NCBI RefSeq assembly: GCF_003033925.1
Contig: NZ_CP028365.1
Location: forward strand, 2,046,001 to 2,110,000
Length of the DNA stretch: 64,000 nt
Direction: 5' to 3'
DNA from: Tannerella serpentiformis
GTDB taxonomy: Bacteria; Bacteroidota; Bacteroidia; Bacteroidales; Tannerellaceae
The notes beneath the pieces are model-generated. The model searched no databases, was not told where the DNA came from, and was given only the letters and a program-made list of their open reading frames with translations. This document shows positions 8,398-16,974 of the stretch, piece after piece (position 1 is the stretch's first letter; the number at the start of each line of letters is the position of its first letter). The position numbers were made by a program, and so were the translations under genes.

Positions 8398-8405
8398 TAT
8401 CTTTG
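8398..8405 (+). promoter_or_regulatory. Bacteroidetes -7 box (TATCTTTG) of the thioredoxin gene
   Basis: TATCTTTG fits TAnnTTTG and lies 37 bases upstream of the thioredoxin start. It follows array B directly. Confidence 0.5.
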
Positions 8406-8441
8406 CGCCGCATTAATTCATTCACAGTAAGAAGAAACCGT

Positions 8442-8900
8442 ATGAACAAATTGAAGTATTTGACGCTCCTCCTACTCCTTTCCGTCGTAGCGTGCGTGAG
8501 GGCACAAGCCGATCCGGCTGCGGGCGATGTAGGCGAAGTAATTGTTTTGAACAAGGCTGATTTCCTGACCAAGGTCTTCAACTACGAGAAGAATCCGTCG
8601 AAGTGGACCTACGAGGGCGACAAGCCGTGCATCATCGACTTCTACGCCGATTGGTGCGGCCCCTGCCGACGCGTGGCTCCGGTGCTCCAAGACCTAGCCA
8701 AGCGATATAAGGACGACATTGTGATCTACAAGATCAACGTCGACAAGGAGCGCGAGCTGGCCGGGACATTCGGCGTGAGCAGCATTCCGACCATCGTCTT
8801 CGTGCCCATGAAGGGCGAGCCACAGGTCAGCATGGGCGCCATGCCGGAGGAGAGCTTCGTGAAGATGATCGAAGAGGTCTTGCTCGAGAAGAAGAAGTAG
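8442..8900 (+). CDS. Secreted thioredoxin-family protein
   Basis: 152 residues with an export signal (MNKLKYLTLLLLLSVVAC). The V-V-A-C end could be a lipobox, making it a lipoprotein, or it may be cleaved after AQA. The thioredoxin fold follows: CIIDFYADWCGPC (active-site Cys 72 and 75), a long helix RRVAPVLQDLAKRY, then the cis-Pro loop GVSSIPTIVF. WCGPC is the classical thioredoxin active site, so a periplasmic dithiol reductase or oxidase role is likely. The start is chosen at 8442 because an upstream in-frame ATG at 8385 lies before the promoter box and would mask the signal peptide. Confidence 0.88.
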   Translation: MNKLKYLTLLLLLSVVACVRAQADPAAGDVGEVIVLNKADFLTKVFNYEKNPSKWTYEGDKPCIIDFYADWCGPCRRVAPVLQDLAKRYKDDIVIYKINVDKERELAGTFGVSSIPTIVFVPMKGEPQVSMGAMPEESFVKMIEEVLLEKKK

Positions 8901-8959
8901 GCGCCACCACACGCTCACTCTCTGCATCGGCGGGCTCATCCCGCTGATGCCATAAAACG

Positions 8960-9006
8960 GAAGTGTCCGACCCACCCGCGTAGGGGTAGTCGGACACTTC
9001 TTTTTT
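8960..9006. terminator. Bidirectional terminator between trx and rpsP
   Basis: A perfect 12-bp stem (GAAGTGTCCGAC at 8960-8971, GTCGGACACTTC at 8989-9000) is followed by TTTTTT. The genes converge here, so it can serve both. Confidence 0.85.
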
Positions 9007-9057
9007 GTACGCCTGCCCCGATCGATAGCGAGGGGGGCAGACTGCGTGGTGGATTCC

Positions 9058-9669
9058 TTAGTTGGCTTCCGGTGCAGGTGCAGCTTCGGCTTCGGGAGCA
9101 GCAGCCTCAGCGGCCGGTGCTTCAGCGGCCTTTGCAGCCTCTGCCTCAGCTTCGGCAGCCGCAGCGGCGGCGGCAGCTTCGGCCTCAGCCTGCGCCTTAG
9201 CCGCAGCTATCTCAGCGCGCTTCTTAGCCAGCGCCTCGGCCTTGGCCTTGTTTACTTCGGTCTCTGCGTCGAGGCGGGCCTTGACCTTAGCCTTCGATTT
9301 CTCGCGCTCAGCGTCCTTCACCTGTTGCAGGGCCAGCTTCTTCTCCGAGAGCCATGCTTGAAACTTCTCTTCGGCTTTCGCCTCGTCAAAGGCGCCCTTC
9401 TTAACGCCCTCCAGGAGGTGCTTCTTGAGGCATACCCCCTCGCGAGAGAGGATCATGCGTGCCGTGTCAGTGGGCTGTGCACCTACCTGCAGCCAATACA
9501 AAGCTCTATCGAAATTCAAATCTATTGTGGCAGGATTAGTGTTGGGGTTGTACGAACCGATCCTCTCAATAAACTTTCCATCTCGTGGAGCCCTGCTGTC
9601 TGCGATTACGACCTGATAAAAGGCGTAGCCCTTACGGCCGAATCTTTGCAATCTGATCTTTGTTGCCAT
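9058..9669 (-). CDS. rpsP: 30S ribosomal protein S16 with Ala/Glu-rich tail
   Basis: 203 residues. The first 80 or so are a canonical S16 ([58 protein letters not shown]). A middle segment of about 60 residues rich in Lys and Glu follows, and the last 50 or so are almost only Ala, Glu and Pro. Extended S16 proteins are normal in Bacteroidales; the low-complexity tail is probably disordered and exposed on the ribosome. The start at 9669 (ATG AAA-less MATK) is preferred over an upstream in-frame start because the promoter boxes at 9712-9741 lie between them. Confidence 0.95.
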   Translation of the reverse strand: MATKIRLQRFGRKGYAFYQVVIADSRAPRDGKFIERIGSYNPNTNPATIDLNFDRALYWLQVGAQPTDTARMILSREGVCLKKHLLEGVKKGAFDEAKAEEKFQAWLSEKKLALQQVKDAEREKSKAKVKARLDAETEVNKAKAEALAKKRAEIAAAKAQAEAEAAAAAAAAEAEAEAAKAAEAPAAEAAAPEAEAAPAPEAN

Positions 9670-9711
9670 GTTTGAATAATAAAACTTCGTTGGTGTGTTA
9701 AAATGCGGGCG

Positions 9712-9741
9712 CAAAGATAGACGAATAACGAAGGGCGCAAA
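9712..9741 (-). promoter_or_regulatory. rpsP promoter
   Basis: On the minus strand TTTG (9738-9741), 18 bases, then TATCTTTG (9712-9719). Both boxes of the Bacteroidetes housekeeping promoter are present, and the -7 box is 43 bases from the ATG. Confidence 0.7.
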
Positions 9742-9794
9742 GGCCGCATCAACACTTAGCTTTCGATACATCAATCAGATAATCACGATAGGAC

Positions 9795-10628
9795 ATGAAC
9801 ATCAAACAAATCATTGTGGCCGCGCTGCTCTGCGCGCTGTGCGGCGTAAAGCTCGGGGCGCAGACGTATGAGGAACTCATCCAGCAGAGCTACGACTATG
9901 CGGATCGGGGCGACCTGCCCGCGGCGGAACAGGCGCTCAAGGCGGCGCTGCACCGCGAGCCGGCGAACCGCAACAATTTCGCGCTACTCTCTAATCTTGG
10001 CACCATTCAGCGGCGCCTGGGCCAACGGGATGAGGCGCTCACGTCGTACACCGCTGCGCTCGGTTTGCAGCCGGATAACAAGCTGATACTCTCTAATCGC
10101 GCGGAGCTCTTCATCGAGCGTGGCGAGACGGAGCGGGCGCTGGCGGACTATGAGACGCTGCTCCGCGTGGATCCGGCCGATGTCGAGGCGCGCTTCCGTC
10201 GTGGCGTGCTTTACGTGGAGTTGAAGGAGTACATGCTGGCCGATGCGGACTTTGAGCAGATCTTAGCTCGCGACCGTGACTCGAAGCTGGGGCGACTGGG
10301 CTTTGCGCTCTTAGACAAAGCGCGCGGCAACTATGCCGACAGCGAGGCGGTGCTGACCTTCCTCATCGGCCGTGACCCGGACGACCTCCGACTCTATGAG
10401 GAGCGTGCCGAACTCTATTTCCTGATGAAAAAGAACGCCCGCGCCATGGCCGATCTCCGTCGGGTATTTGCGGGCGAACGGGAGCCGTCGGCTTACCTAT
10501 ATATACTGCGCGGCAAGATCCGACTGGCGCAGTATGAGAAGGAGGCAGCGGCCACCGATTTCAAAAAAGCCCTCGACCTGGGCGCCGATCGGGCGGAGGT
10601 CGAGGGACTGATTAAGATGACGTATTAA
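9795..10628 (+). CDS. Secreted tetratricopeptide-repeat protein
   Basis: 277 residues with a signal peptide (MNIKQIIVAALLCALCGVKLGA, cleavage near GAQ). About six TPR-like helical pairs follow, for example YDYADRGDLPAAEQALKAAL, LGQRDEALTSYTAALGLQP, RGETERALADYETLLRVDP and LKEYMLADADFEQIL. TPR proteins act as protein-protein scaffolds in the periplasm or outer membrane. No enzymatic domain is present. It is transcribed divergently from rpsP and converges on leuB. The partner is unknown. Confidence 0.8.
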   Translation: MNIKQIIVAALLCALCGVKLGAQTYEELIQQSYDYADRGDLPAAEQALKAALHREPANRNNFALLSNLGTIQRRLGQRDEALTSYTAALGLQPDNKLILSNRAELFIERGETERALADYETLLRVDPADVEARFRRGVLYVELKEYMLADADFEQILARDRDSKLGRLGFALLDKARGNYADSEAVLTFLIGRDPDDLRLYEERAELYFLMKKNARAMADLRRVFAGEREPSAYLYILRGKIRLAQYEKEAAATDFKKALDLGADRAEVEGLIKMTY

Positions 10629-10663
10629 GGGCGCTGGCCAAGTTTGGCCGGCAGTACGCAGAA

Positions 10664-11734
10664 TTATTGGGCCACGTGGGCGGCGATCCAGTCTCCCACC
10701 TCCGACGTCCCATAAGCCTGGGCGCCTTTGGGGGCGATGTCTTCGGTGACGATGCCGGCCGCCATCGACGCGTCTACGGCGCGGCGGATGGCGGCGCCCT
10801 CGTCCGGCAGGTCGAAGGCGTATTCAAACATCATGGCGGCCGAGAGGATCATGGCCAGCGGGTTGGCGATGTTGCGGCCGGCGGCCTGGGGGTAGGAGCC
10901 GTGGATGGGCTCGAAGAGCGACGTGTGCAGCCCGACCGACGCCGAGGGCAGCAGCCCGAGCGATCCGCTGATGACGGAAGCCTCGTCGGTGAGGATGTCG
11001 CCAAACATGTTCTCCGTGACCACCACATCGAAGCTTTTAGGCCACTGGATGAGGCGCATGGCGGCGTTGTCGACGAACATATACTCCGTCTCTACGCCGG
11101 GGAATTCCTGCGCCACCTCCTGCGCTACCTCACGCCACAGCCGTGACGTGGCCAGCACGTTGGCCTTGTCCACCACTGTCAGATGGCGGCGGCGCTTCAT
11201 GGCGTAACCGTAGGCCAGACGCACGATCCGCTCGATCTCTTCGCGGGAATAGACGCACGTGTCGTAGGCTACGCGCCCGTCCTCGCTGCGGCCCTGCGGA
11301 CGGCCGAAATAGAGTCCGCCGGTGAGTTCGCGGACGCAGACAAAGTCCACGCCTTCCACCAGATCGGCCCGGAGCGGCGAGCGGTCGAGGAGCGAGGGAA
11401 ACGTTGTCACGGGGCGGATATTGGCGTAAAGCCCCAGCTTTTTGCGCATAGCCAGCAGTCCGTGCTCAGGCCGGATGCGGGCCGTGGGGTCGTTATCATA
11501 TTTGGGAGAGCCGATGGCGCCATAGAGGACGGCGTCGCTGCGCATGCAGAGCTCGTGGGTGGCCTCCGGATACGGATCGCCCACGGCGTCAATGGCGCAG
11601 GCGCCCGTGAGGGCCGTCTCTGTGTGCAGCGTGTGGCCAAATTTTTCGCTGATGGCGCGCACCACTTTGAGTGCTTGATCCATCACTTCCGGGCCTATTC
11701 CGTCGCCCGGCAAAACGGCAATGTTGAGCTTCAT
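10664..11734 (-). CDS. leuB: 3-isopropylmalate dehydrogenase
   Basis: 356 residues, the normal length. LeuB oxidises and decarboxylates 3-isopropylmalate in leucine synthesis with NAD. Signature elements are [13 protein letters not shown] at the N-terminus, [31 protein letters not shown] (substrate arginines), [11 protein letters not shown], the VDKANVL lysine loop, [25 protein letters not shown] (metal-binding Asp) and [12 protein letters not shown] (adenine loop). It starts inside the stop of mgsA (ATGA overlap), so it is coupled to methylglyoxal synthase. leuA, leuC and leuD are not nearby, which is unusual because leu genes commonly cluster. Confidence 0.95.
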   Translation of the reverse strand: MKLNIAVLPGDGIGPEVMDQALKVVRAISEKFGHTLHTETALTGACAIDAVGDPYPEATHELCMRSDAVLYGAIGSPKYDNDPTARIRPEHGLLAMRKKLGLYANIRPVTTFPSLLDRSPLRADLVEGVDFVCVRELTGGLYFGRPQGRSEDGRVAYDTCVYSREEIERIVRLAYGYAMKRRRHLTVVDKANVLATSRLWREVAQEVAQEFPGVETEYMFVDNAAMRLIQWPKSFDVVVTENMFGDILTDEASVISGSLGLLPSASVGLHTSLFEPIHGSYPQAAGRNIANPLAMILSAAMMFEYAFDLPDEGAAIRRAVDASMAAGIVTEDIAPKGAQAYGTSEVGDWIAAHVAQ

Positions 11735-12192
11735 ATCGAATAATTATTACGGTCAAAGGGTACGTATTTGGGCTCCATGGGAACGTACAGATTGTCGTCC
11801 CAGAGCGTGCTGGTGATCATCAGATCGGCACTGTATCGGTTGCAGGCGATGGGCACATTGTGCACGCGGCACTGGCGGAGGAGCATCTGAATATCTGCCT
11901 CGTGAGGCTGCGGGTTGAGGTCGTCGATAAGGAAGACGGCCAGGTTGATCTCCTTGCGCACCACCATGGCGGCGATCTCCGTGTCGCCCCCCATGGGGCC
12001 AGAGTGCATGCAGCGGATGTTGCTGTATTCGATGCCCCGCTCCTCGAAGGCCTCCTTGATGAGCGTGCCGGTCGTGCCGGTGCAGACCAGATTGTGGCCG
12101 GCCAAGAAGTCGGCATTAAAGACGGCCCAGTCGATCATGTCGACCTTGCGATTGTCGTGCGCAACGAGCGCGATAGTCAATTTCTTATGCAT
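11731..12192 (-). CDS. mgsA: Methylglyoxal synthase
   Basis: 153 residues, typical size. MgsA converts dihydroxyacetone phosphate to methylglyoxal and phosphate, a bypass of lower glycolysis when phosphate is short. Diagnostic segments are [26 protein letters not shown] (phosphate binding), [14 protein letters not shown] (with the catalytic Asp), [21 protein letters not shown] and [15 protein letters not shown]. It is the first gene of an mgsA-leuB pair. A TACTTTTG promoter box lies 57 bases upstream. Confidence 0.95.
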   Translation of the reverse strand: MHKKLTIALVAHDNRKVDMIDWAVFNADFLAGHNLVCTGTTGTLIKEAFEERGIEYSNIRCMHSGPMGGDTEIAAMVVRKEINLAVFLIDDLNPQPHEADIQMLLRQCRVHNVPIACNRYSADLMITSTLWDDNLYVPMEPKYVPFDRNNYSI

Positions 12193-12248
12193 ATAAGTGG
12201 GATTAAAAGGGTGTTTGAATGCCTTGTGTGAGGGAGATCCTCACGCTG

Positions 12249-12256
12249 CAAAAGTA
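12249..12256 (-). promoter_or_regulatory. -7 box of mgsA-leuB (TACTTTTG)
   Basis: A perfect TAnnTTTG on the minus strand, 57 bases ahead of the mgsA start. No clear TTTG -33 box was seen. Confidence 0.5.
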
Positions 12257-12301
12257 GAGCGAGTTTCGGCCTCCGTCATAGGTTTGTAACCGTTGCAAGG
12301 C

Positions 12302-12521
12302 CTCAATACAAGTGTTGTTTTGGTGTTGTAATCGCTTTTGAGGTGCCAATACGCATGTGTTTTGGGTGTTGCCAACGCTTTTCAGAGCCAATACGCGTGT
12401 GTTTTGGGTGTTACAAACGCTTTTCAGGTGCCAATACACATGTGTTTTGGGTGTTGCAAACGCTTTTCAGAGCCAGTACGAGTATTGTATTGGGGGTTGT
12501 AACTGCTTTTTGATGGCTTTA
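12302..12521. repeat. Array C: 42/43-bp tandem repeat, about 5 units
   Basis: The AATAC-type landmark falls at 12305, 12348, 12390, 12433, 12475 and 12518, so spacing alternates 43, 42, 43, 42, 43 (an 85-bp dimer). Each unit has a palindrome based on ACACATGTGT inside CCAA...TTGG arms, followed by GTGTTGCAAACGCTTTTCAG. It lies between mgsA and maf, both on the minus strand. Confidence 0.9.
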
Positions 12522-12539
12522 CGCATGTTGTTTTGGGGA

Positions 12540-13247
12540 TTATATCCCCTCAACGATCTCGCCCATACGACGCAGCTCCTCGTAGAGCCGGCCGACGGGC
12601 AGGCCCATGACGTTGTAAAACGAGCCCTCGATGCCGCGCACACCCACAAAGCCAATCCACTCCTGTATGCCGTACGCGCCAGCCTTGTCGAAGGGGCGAA
12701 GGCGGTCGATGTAGAGGGTGATTTCGGCTTCGGATAGCGGCGCAAAGTCGACCGTGGAGGCGACGGAGAAATCCGCCTGGCGTTGGCCGTCGCCCGGGGT
12801 CAGCACCACGCCCGTGACCACCGTGTGGCGTCGTCCGGAGAGTCGGCGGAGCATGCCGAGGGCATCGTCGCGGTCGCGGGGTTTACCGAGGATGTCGCCC
12901 TCCAGGACGACCACAGTGTCGGCCGTGATAAGCAGCTCGTCGGCCGCGAGCGAAGGCAGATAGGCGCGTGCCTTGGCGTGGGCGATATACAGCGGGACGT
13001 CCTCAGGCCGGAGCGTCTCGGGGTACGATTCATCAATGTCGGGGATCACGCGCACGTCGAACTGCACGCCCAACCCACCGAGCAGTTCGCGTCGGCGTGG
13101 CGACTGAGAGGCCAGGATGATGCGGTGCCTTGTGGGTAGTACGATCGCCGGCCGTGCTGGTTCCGTATGCCGCCGGCGTGGTCTGGTGCCCGCAGCCTTT
13201 CGCGCCTCATATTGCGCGAATCGTTTCTCTAAATAATTATCAGCCAT
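12540..13247 (-). CDS. Maf-like nucleotide pyrophosphatase
   Basis: About 235 residues. The Maf/YhdE core begins at HRIILASQSPRRRELL and continues with DESYPE, YIAHAKARAY, ITADTVVVLEG, LGKPRDRDDALGMLRRLSGRRHTVVTGV and PFDKAGAYGIQEW, all signature elements of house-cleaning dNTP/UTP pyrophosphatases. Ahead of the core is a basic extension of about 40 residues (MADNYLEKRFAQYEARKAAG then RPRRRH) not seen in the classical family. Start 13247 is chosen; another in-frame start at 13292 would add 15 residues. The substrate (dTTP/UTP or m7GTP) cannot be decided. Confidence 0.9.
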   Translation of the reverse strand: MADNYLEKRFAQYEARKAAGTRPRRRHTEPARPAIVLPTRHRIILASQSPRRRELLGGLGVQFDVRVIPDIDESYPETLRPEDVPLYIAHAKARAYLPSLAADELLITADTVVVLEGDILGKPRDRDDALGMLRRLSGRRHTVVTGVVLTPGDGQRQADFSVASTVDFAPLSEAEITLYIDRLRPFDKAGAYGIQEWIGFVGVRGIEGSFYNVMGLPVGRLYEELRRMGEIVEGI

Positions 13248-13356
13248 AATGTAGTTGTAAGTCGGACGCGAAGGAAACACCAGATCTGGCACTAAGGTTC
13301 ATGGATGGAGGATGACTCCGTTCGACGTCCCTACACCCCTGTTTAGATTCCGTTTG

Positions 13357-13364
13357 TACTTTTA
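13357..13364 (+). promoter_or_regulatory. Probable -7 box of the S9 peptidase gene (TACTTTTA)
   Basis: TACTTTTA differs from TAnnTTTG at the last base. It lies 31 bases upstream of the S9 peptidase start at 13395. Confidence 0.35.
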
Positions 13365-13394
13365 CCGGCGTAACCAACAAACTTTTAGACCCAT

Positions 13395-15524
13395 ATGAAT
13401 ATGAACAAAGGATTAGCTGCATGCACCATGTTGGCCATGATGGCATGTAACACAACAGATCAGAAGAAAGAAGGCACCTCGGATCAGACCGTGATCGGAG
13501 CGCCGGAAGTGAAGATTGAGAACGGACAGATGACCCCCGAGGTGCTCTGGGCTTTCGGTCGCGTAGGCAACGTCAGCGTATCGCCCGACGGTAAGCAAAT
13601 CGCCTACACGGTGACCTACTACAGTATCCCCGAAAACCGCGGCAACGCCGATCTCTACATCATGGACGCGGACGGCACGAACAAGAAGCAACTCACCCGC
13701 ACCGCCGCCAGCGAGAGTGCTGTGGCTTGGAAGCCCGACGGCAAGGCTATCGCCTATCTGCGTGAGGGTAAACTTTGGAACATCGCCCCGGACGGTAGCG
13801 CCGAGAAACAGGTGTCCGACATCGAGCAGTCGATTGAAGGATTCCTCTACGCCCCAGCTGGTGATAAGATCTTGCTCGTGATCCCCACCAAGATCGAAAA
13901 GTGCATGAATGGCGACCTCTATGAAGATCTCGACAAGGCCAAGGCCTACGTCTACGACGATCTTATGTACCGCCATTGGGACACGTGGAAGGACGGTTCC
14001 TACAATCACCTCTACCTCGGCGACGTGAAGGGAGACAAGGTGAAGACCGTAGAAGACATCATGCCCGGCGAACCTTTCGACTCGCCTGTGAAACCCTTCG
14101 GTGGCACGGAGCAGATCGCTTGGAGCCCCGACGGATCCGTGATCGTCTACACCTGTAAGAAGCTCTCCGGACGCGACTATGCCTTCCAAACCAACTCCAA
14201 CCTCTACTCCTATACCTTGGCCGACAAGCAGACGCGCCTCCTGACACCCGACATGCCGGGCTATGACCAGAACCCGCAATTCTCGCCCGATGGCAAGACG
14301 CTCCTCTGGTCCAGCATGCGCCGCGGCGGATATGAGGCAGACAAGGAGCGGATGATGATGATGGAGTGGCCGAACGGACAGATGGTGGACGTCTCCGACT
14401 CGCTCGACGCCAGTCCTTCGTCGCTGCAGTGGACGCCCGACGGCAAGACGATCTACCTCACCGCCCCGATCAAGGAGGCCTATCAGATCTTCGCCTTCGA
14501 CGTAGCCTCTCGCTCTTTTCGTCAGCTGACCGATGGCAATCAGGACTATCAACACGTGGCGTTGGCTGGCAATAAACTGATCGCTACGCGCACCACGCTT
14601 GTCGATCCAGCCGAGATCTACAGTGTCGACCCAGCTACGGGTAAGGGTACAGACCTCTCGCAGGTGAACAAGGATTTGCTGAGCAAACTAAATCTGCCGA
14701 CGTTCGAGAAGCGTTTCGTGACCACGACGGACAACAAGCAGATGGTGACCTGGGTGGTCTACCCGCCCAAGTTCGACGCCTCGAAGAAGTATCCCATCCT
14801 GCTCATGTGCACCGGCGGTCCGCAGGGTGTGCTCAGCCCGTCGTTTAGCTACCGCTGGAGCTATATGTTAATGGCTGCACAGGGTTACGTAGTCGTTGTG
14901 CCTGCTCGCCGCGGCACGTCTGGATCGGGTCAGGAGTGGGCCGACGCCATCTCGAAGCATCACGGTACGCAGGATGAGCAAGACCTGCTCGCCGCCGTCG
15001 ACGAGATCTGCAAGGAGCCGTGGGCAGACAAGGATCACGTCGGTGCAATGGGCGCCAGCTACGGCGGCTTCTCCATCTTCCACCTGGCCGGCACACACAA
15101 GGGTCGCTTCAAAGCCTTCTTGGCGCACTGCGGCATCTTCAACTCGGAGTTCATGTATCCGACGACGGAGGAGATGTTCTTCGATGAATGGGAGAACGGC
15201 GGAGCACCGTGGGACAAGGACAACAAAGTGGCTCAGAACACCTACTCACACTCGCCTCACCTGATGGTGAAGAACTGGAACACGCCGATCATGATCGTCC
15301 ACGGTGAGCAAGACTTCCGCGTACCGTATTCGCAGGGTATGGCGGCGTTCAACACGGCGCGCATGTTAGGCGTAGAGAGCCGTTTGCTCATCTTCCCGAC
15401 GGAGAATCACTGGGTACTCAGTCCGCAGAATGCCATCCTCTGGCAGCGTGAGTTCTTCAAGTGGTTTGACAAGTACCTCAAGAACGGGGACAAACCGAAG
15501 GAAGCAGAGAAACCGAAGGCGTAA
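13395..15524 (+). CDS. S9 family peptidase, DPP5/acyl-aminoacyl peptidase type
   Basis: 709 residues. Likely a lipoprotein or exported enzyme: MNMNKGLAACTMLAMMACNT has a Cys after M-M-A. Residues 60 to about 430 form a WD40-like beta-propeller (VSVSPDGKQIAYTV, AWKPDGKAIAYL, IAWSPDGSVIVYT, QFSPDGKTLLWSS, LQWTPDGKTIYLT). The alpha/beta-hydrolase domain follows with GASYGG (Ser 555), HGEQDFRV (Asp 640) and ENHWVL (His 672), an intact triad. It resembles Porphyromonas-type DPP5, which releases dipeptides for uptake. The exact specificity is inferred from overall form. It is one of three S9 peptidases in this window, consistent with peptide-based growth. A hairpin terminator follows. Confidence 0.88.
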   Translation: MNMNKGLAACTMLAMMACNTTDQKKEGTSDQTVIGAPEVKIENGQMTPEVLWAFGRVGNVSVSPDGKQIAYTVTYYSIPENRGNADLYIMDADGTNKKQLTRTAASESAVAWKPDGKAIAYLREGKLWNIAPDGSAEKQVSDIEQSIEGFLYAPAGDKILLVIPTKIEKCMNGDLYEDLDKAKAYVYDDLMYRHWDTWKDGSYNHLYLGDVKGDKVKTVEDIMPGEPFDSPVKPFGGTEQIAWSPDGSVIVYTCKKLSGRDYAFQTNSNLYSYTLADKQTRLLTPDMPGYDQNPQFSPDGKTLLWSSMRRGGYEADKERMMMMEWPNGQMVDVSDSLDASPSSLQWTPDGKTIYLTAPIKEAYQIFAFDVASRSFRQLTDGNQDYQHVALAGNKLIATRTTLVDPAEIYSVDPATGKGTDLSQVNKDLLSKLNLPTFEKRFVTTTDNKQMVTWVVYPPKFDASKKYPILLMCTGGPQGVLSPSFSYRWSYMLMAAQGYVVVVPARRGTSGSGQEWADAISKHHGTQDEQDLLAAVDEICKEPWADKDHVGAMGASYGGFSIFHLAGTHKGRFKAFLAHCGIFNSEFMYPTTEEMFFDEWENGGAPWDKDNKVAQNTYSHSPHLMVKNWNTPIMIVHGEQDFRVPYSQGMAAFNTARMLGVESRLLIFPTENHWVLSPQNAILWQREFFKWFDKYLKNGDKPKEAEKPKA

Positions 15525-15540
15525 GGCTTGGTACATATGT

Positions 15541-15563
15541 AGGGGCGAAAAATCTTCGCCCCT
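15541..15563 (+). terminator. Hairpin terminator after the S9 peptidase gene
   Basis: AGGGGCGAA, five-base loop, TTCGCCCCT, 16 bases past the stop codon. There is no long T-run. Confidence 0.55.
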
Positions 15564-15648
15564 ACAAACACCTATCACATCTGATTACTGTGGGCGCTCA
15601 CAAGAGAGCCCTTACCACCGCGCTATAGGCGCATAACCACCTGTTTTT

Positions 15649-16482
15649 ATGAGATCGCACATCAATAAACTCATGACGGGGCTGCTTGCGGCAGTCCTGT
15701 CTTTTTCATGCACGGGCGCAGACAAGAGTGCTGCGTACGGAGTGGCTGACAGTAAGGAGATGGCTGCCGAAGCCGGCAGCAGCTCGTCCGACATCCGCGT
15801 GGGTGAAGAGGCTATCCCTGAACGCAAGCTGACTAAGAACGGCATGCTGCGCTTCGAGACGTCCGACGCCCAGAAGACGCGTGCAGCCATACAGAAGGCC
15901 GTCACCGAGGCTAAGGGCTACGTGGCCAGCGACAGCAAGGACGAGGAGGAGGGCCGACAGACCTCCACCGTTACGCTGCGTGTGCCCAGCGACCGGTTCG
16001 ACGCCCTCGTGGATCGTATCACTGCCGAAGCCGGCAAGATCGACTACAAGAACATCGAGGTGAGCGACGTCACCCAGGAGTACATCGACCTCGACGCCCG
16101 CCTCAAGACGAAGAAAGACCTCGAAGCCCGCTATCAGGAATTGCTCAAACGCGCCAATAGCGTGGATGAGGTTCTCAAGGTCGAGGCGCAGATCAGCAGT
16201 CTGCGCGCCGAGATCGAATCGGCCGAGGGGCAGATGCGCTATCTCAAGAATCAGGTAGCGCTCAGCACGCTCACCGTCTCGTTCTACGAGAAGACCGTCG
16301 CCGCAGGCTTCGGATATAAGTTCCAACGCGCACTGCGTCAGGGATGGGACAACCTCCTGTGGGTCATCGTCGGCCTCGCGAACCTCTGGGCCATCCTGCT
16401 GTTCGTCGCCATTGTGTGGATCATCATCGCACGCATCAGGCGTAATCGAAAGAGAAAGAAGGCGGCTGCGTCGCAATCGTAG
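15649..16482 (+). CDS. DUF4349 domain-containing lipoprotein
   Basis: 277 residues. The N-terminus has a lipobox (LLAAVLSFSC). The DUF4349 region spans about 60-240: MLRFETSDAQKTRAAIQKAV, GYVASDSKDEEEGRQTSTVTLRVPSDRFDALVD, a coiled coil around YIDLDARLKTKKDLEARYQELLKRA and VDEVLKVEAQISSLRAEIESAEGQMRYL. One transmembrane helix follows (LLWVIVGLANLWAILLFVAIVWIIIA) and a basic tail. The form suggests a membrane-anchored periplasmic sensor or scaffold. No biochemical function is established for the family that I can name. The gene lies 124 bases after the S9 peptidase. Confidence 0.8.
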   Translation: MRSHINKLMTGLLAAVLSFSCTGADKSAAYGVADSKEMAAEAGSSSSDIRVGEEAIPERKLTKNGMLRFETSDAQKTRAAIQKAVTEAKGYVASDSKDEEEGRQTSTVTLRVPSDRFDALVDRITAEAGKIDYKNIEVSDVTQEYIDLDARLKTKKDLEARYQELLKRANSVDEVLKVEAQISSLRAEIESAEGQMRYLKNQVALSTLTVSFYEKTVAAGFGYKFQRALRQGWDNLLWVIVGLANLWAILLFVAIVWIIIARIRRNRKRKKAAASQS

Positions 16483-16484
16483 TT

Positions 16485-16545
16485 ACGGCCTTCGGCCGGG
16501 TAGTTATGCGCCTTCGGCGCGGTAGTCAGAAGTAGTTATAACGTC
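16485..16545. repeat. TAGT-family hairpin repeat
   Basis: ACGGCCTTCGGCCGGG then TAGTTATGCGCC-TTC-GGCGCGGTAGTC, matching the hairpin words at 1895-1950 and 2798-3025. Another fragment (GACTACTTTAGACTACC with a GGCGCCGAAGGGCGC hairpin) is at 16888-16936 on the other side of array D. Confidence 0.7.
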
Positions 16546-16862
16546 AAGTTCGATGTAGGCCATCCTACGATTTCCTGAGGAAATGAGTGAGTAAGTGAGT
16601 GGCCGATTTCCTGAGGAAATGAGCCGAAACAGTTTTGTGGCGGCCGATTTCCTGAGGAAATGAGCTGAAATAGTTTTGTGGCGGCCGATTTCCTGAGGAA
16701 ATGAGCCGAAAAGTTTTGTGGCGGCTGATTTCCTGAGGAAATGAGCTGAAAAAGTTTTGTGGCGGCCGATTTCCTGAGGAAATGAGCCGAAAAATTTTGT
16801 GGCGGCCGATTTCCTGAGGAAATGAGCTGAAAAAGTTTTGTGGCAGGCGATTTCCTGAGGAT
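16541..16862. repeat. Array D: 40-41 bp tandem repeat, about 8 units, with one degenerate element end
   Basis: GATTTCCTGAGG begins at 16569, 16605, 16646, 16687, 16727, 16768, 16808 and 16849 (spacings 36, 41, 41, 40, 41, 40, 41). The palindrome is TTTCC-TGA-GGAAA, followed by TGAGCYGAAAAAGTTTTGTGGCGGCC. The left flank ACGTCAAGTTCGATGTAGG plus CCATCCTACGAT matches the left end of the element at 44921-45022. A right inverted-repeat end is not visible. Confidence 0.93.
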
Positions 16863-16974
16863 AGGTATAGATACTGTATGTCCTGCTACCCTCTGACTAC
16901 TTTAGACTACCGGGCGGCGCCGAAGGGCGCATAACTACATGAATCAATCATCATAATCCATTACATCACATAAA

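Noticed and set aside
12203-12439. Open frame across array C (YWHLKSVCNTQNT repeats)
   Set aside because: Same artefact of tandem repeats. Spacing alternates 42/43, so the frame is not kept consistently.
12249-12539. A riboswitch or T-box ahead of mgsA-leuB or maf
   Set aside because: The region is filled by array C and a plain promoter box. No conserved aptamer or T-box elements were seen.
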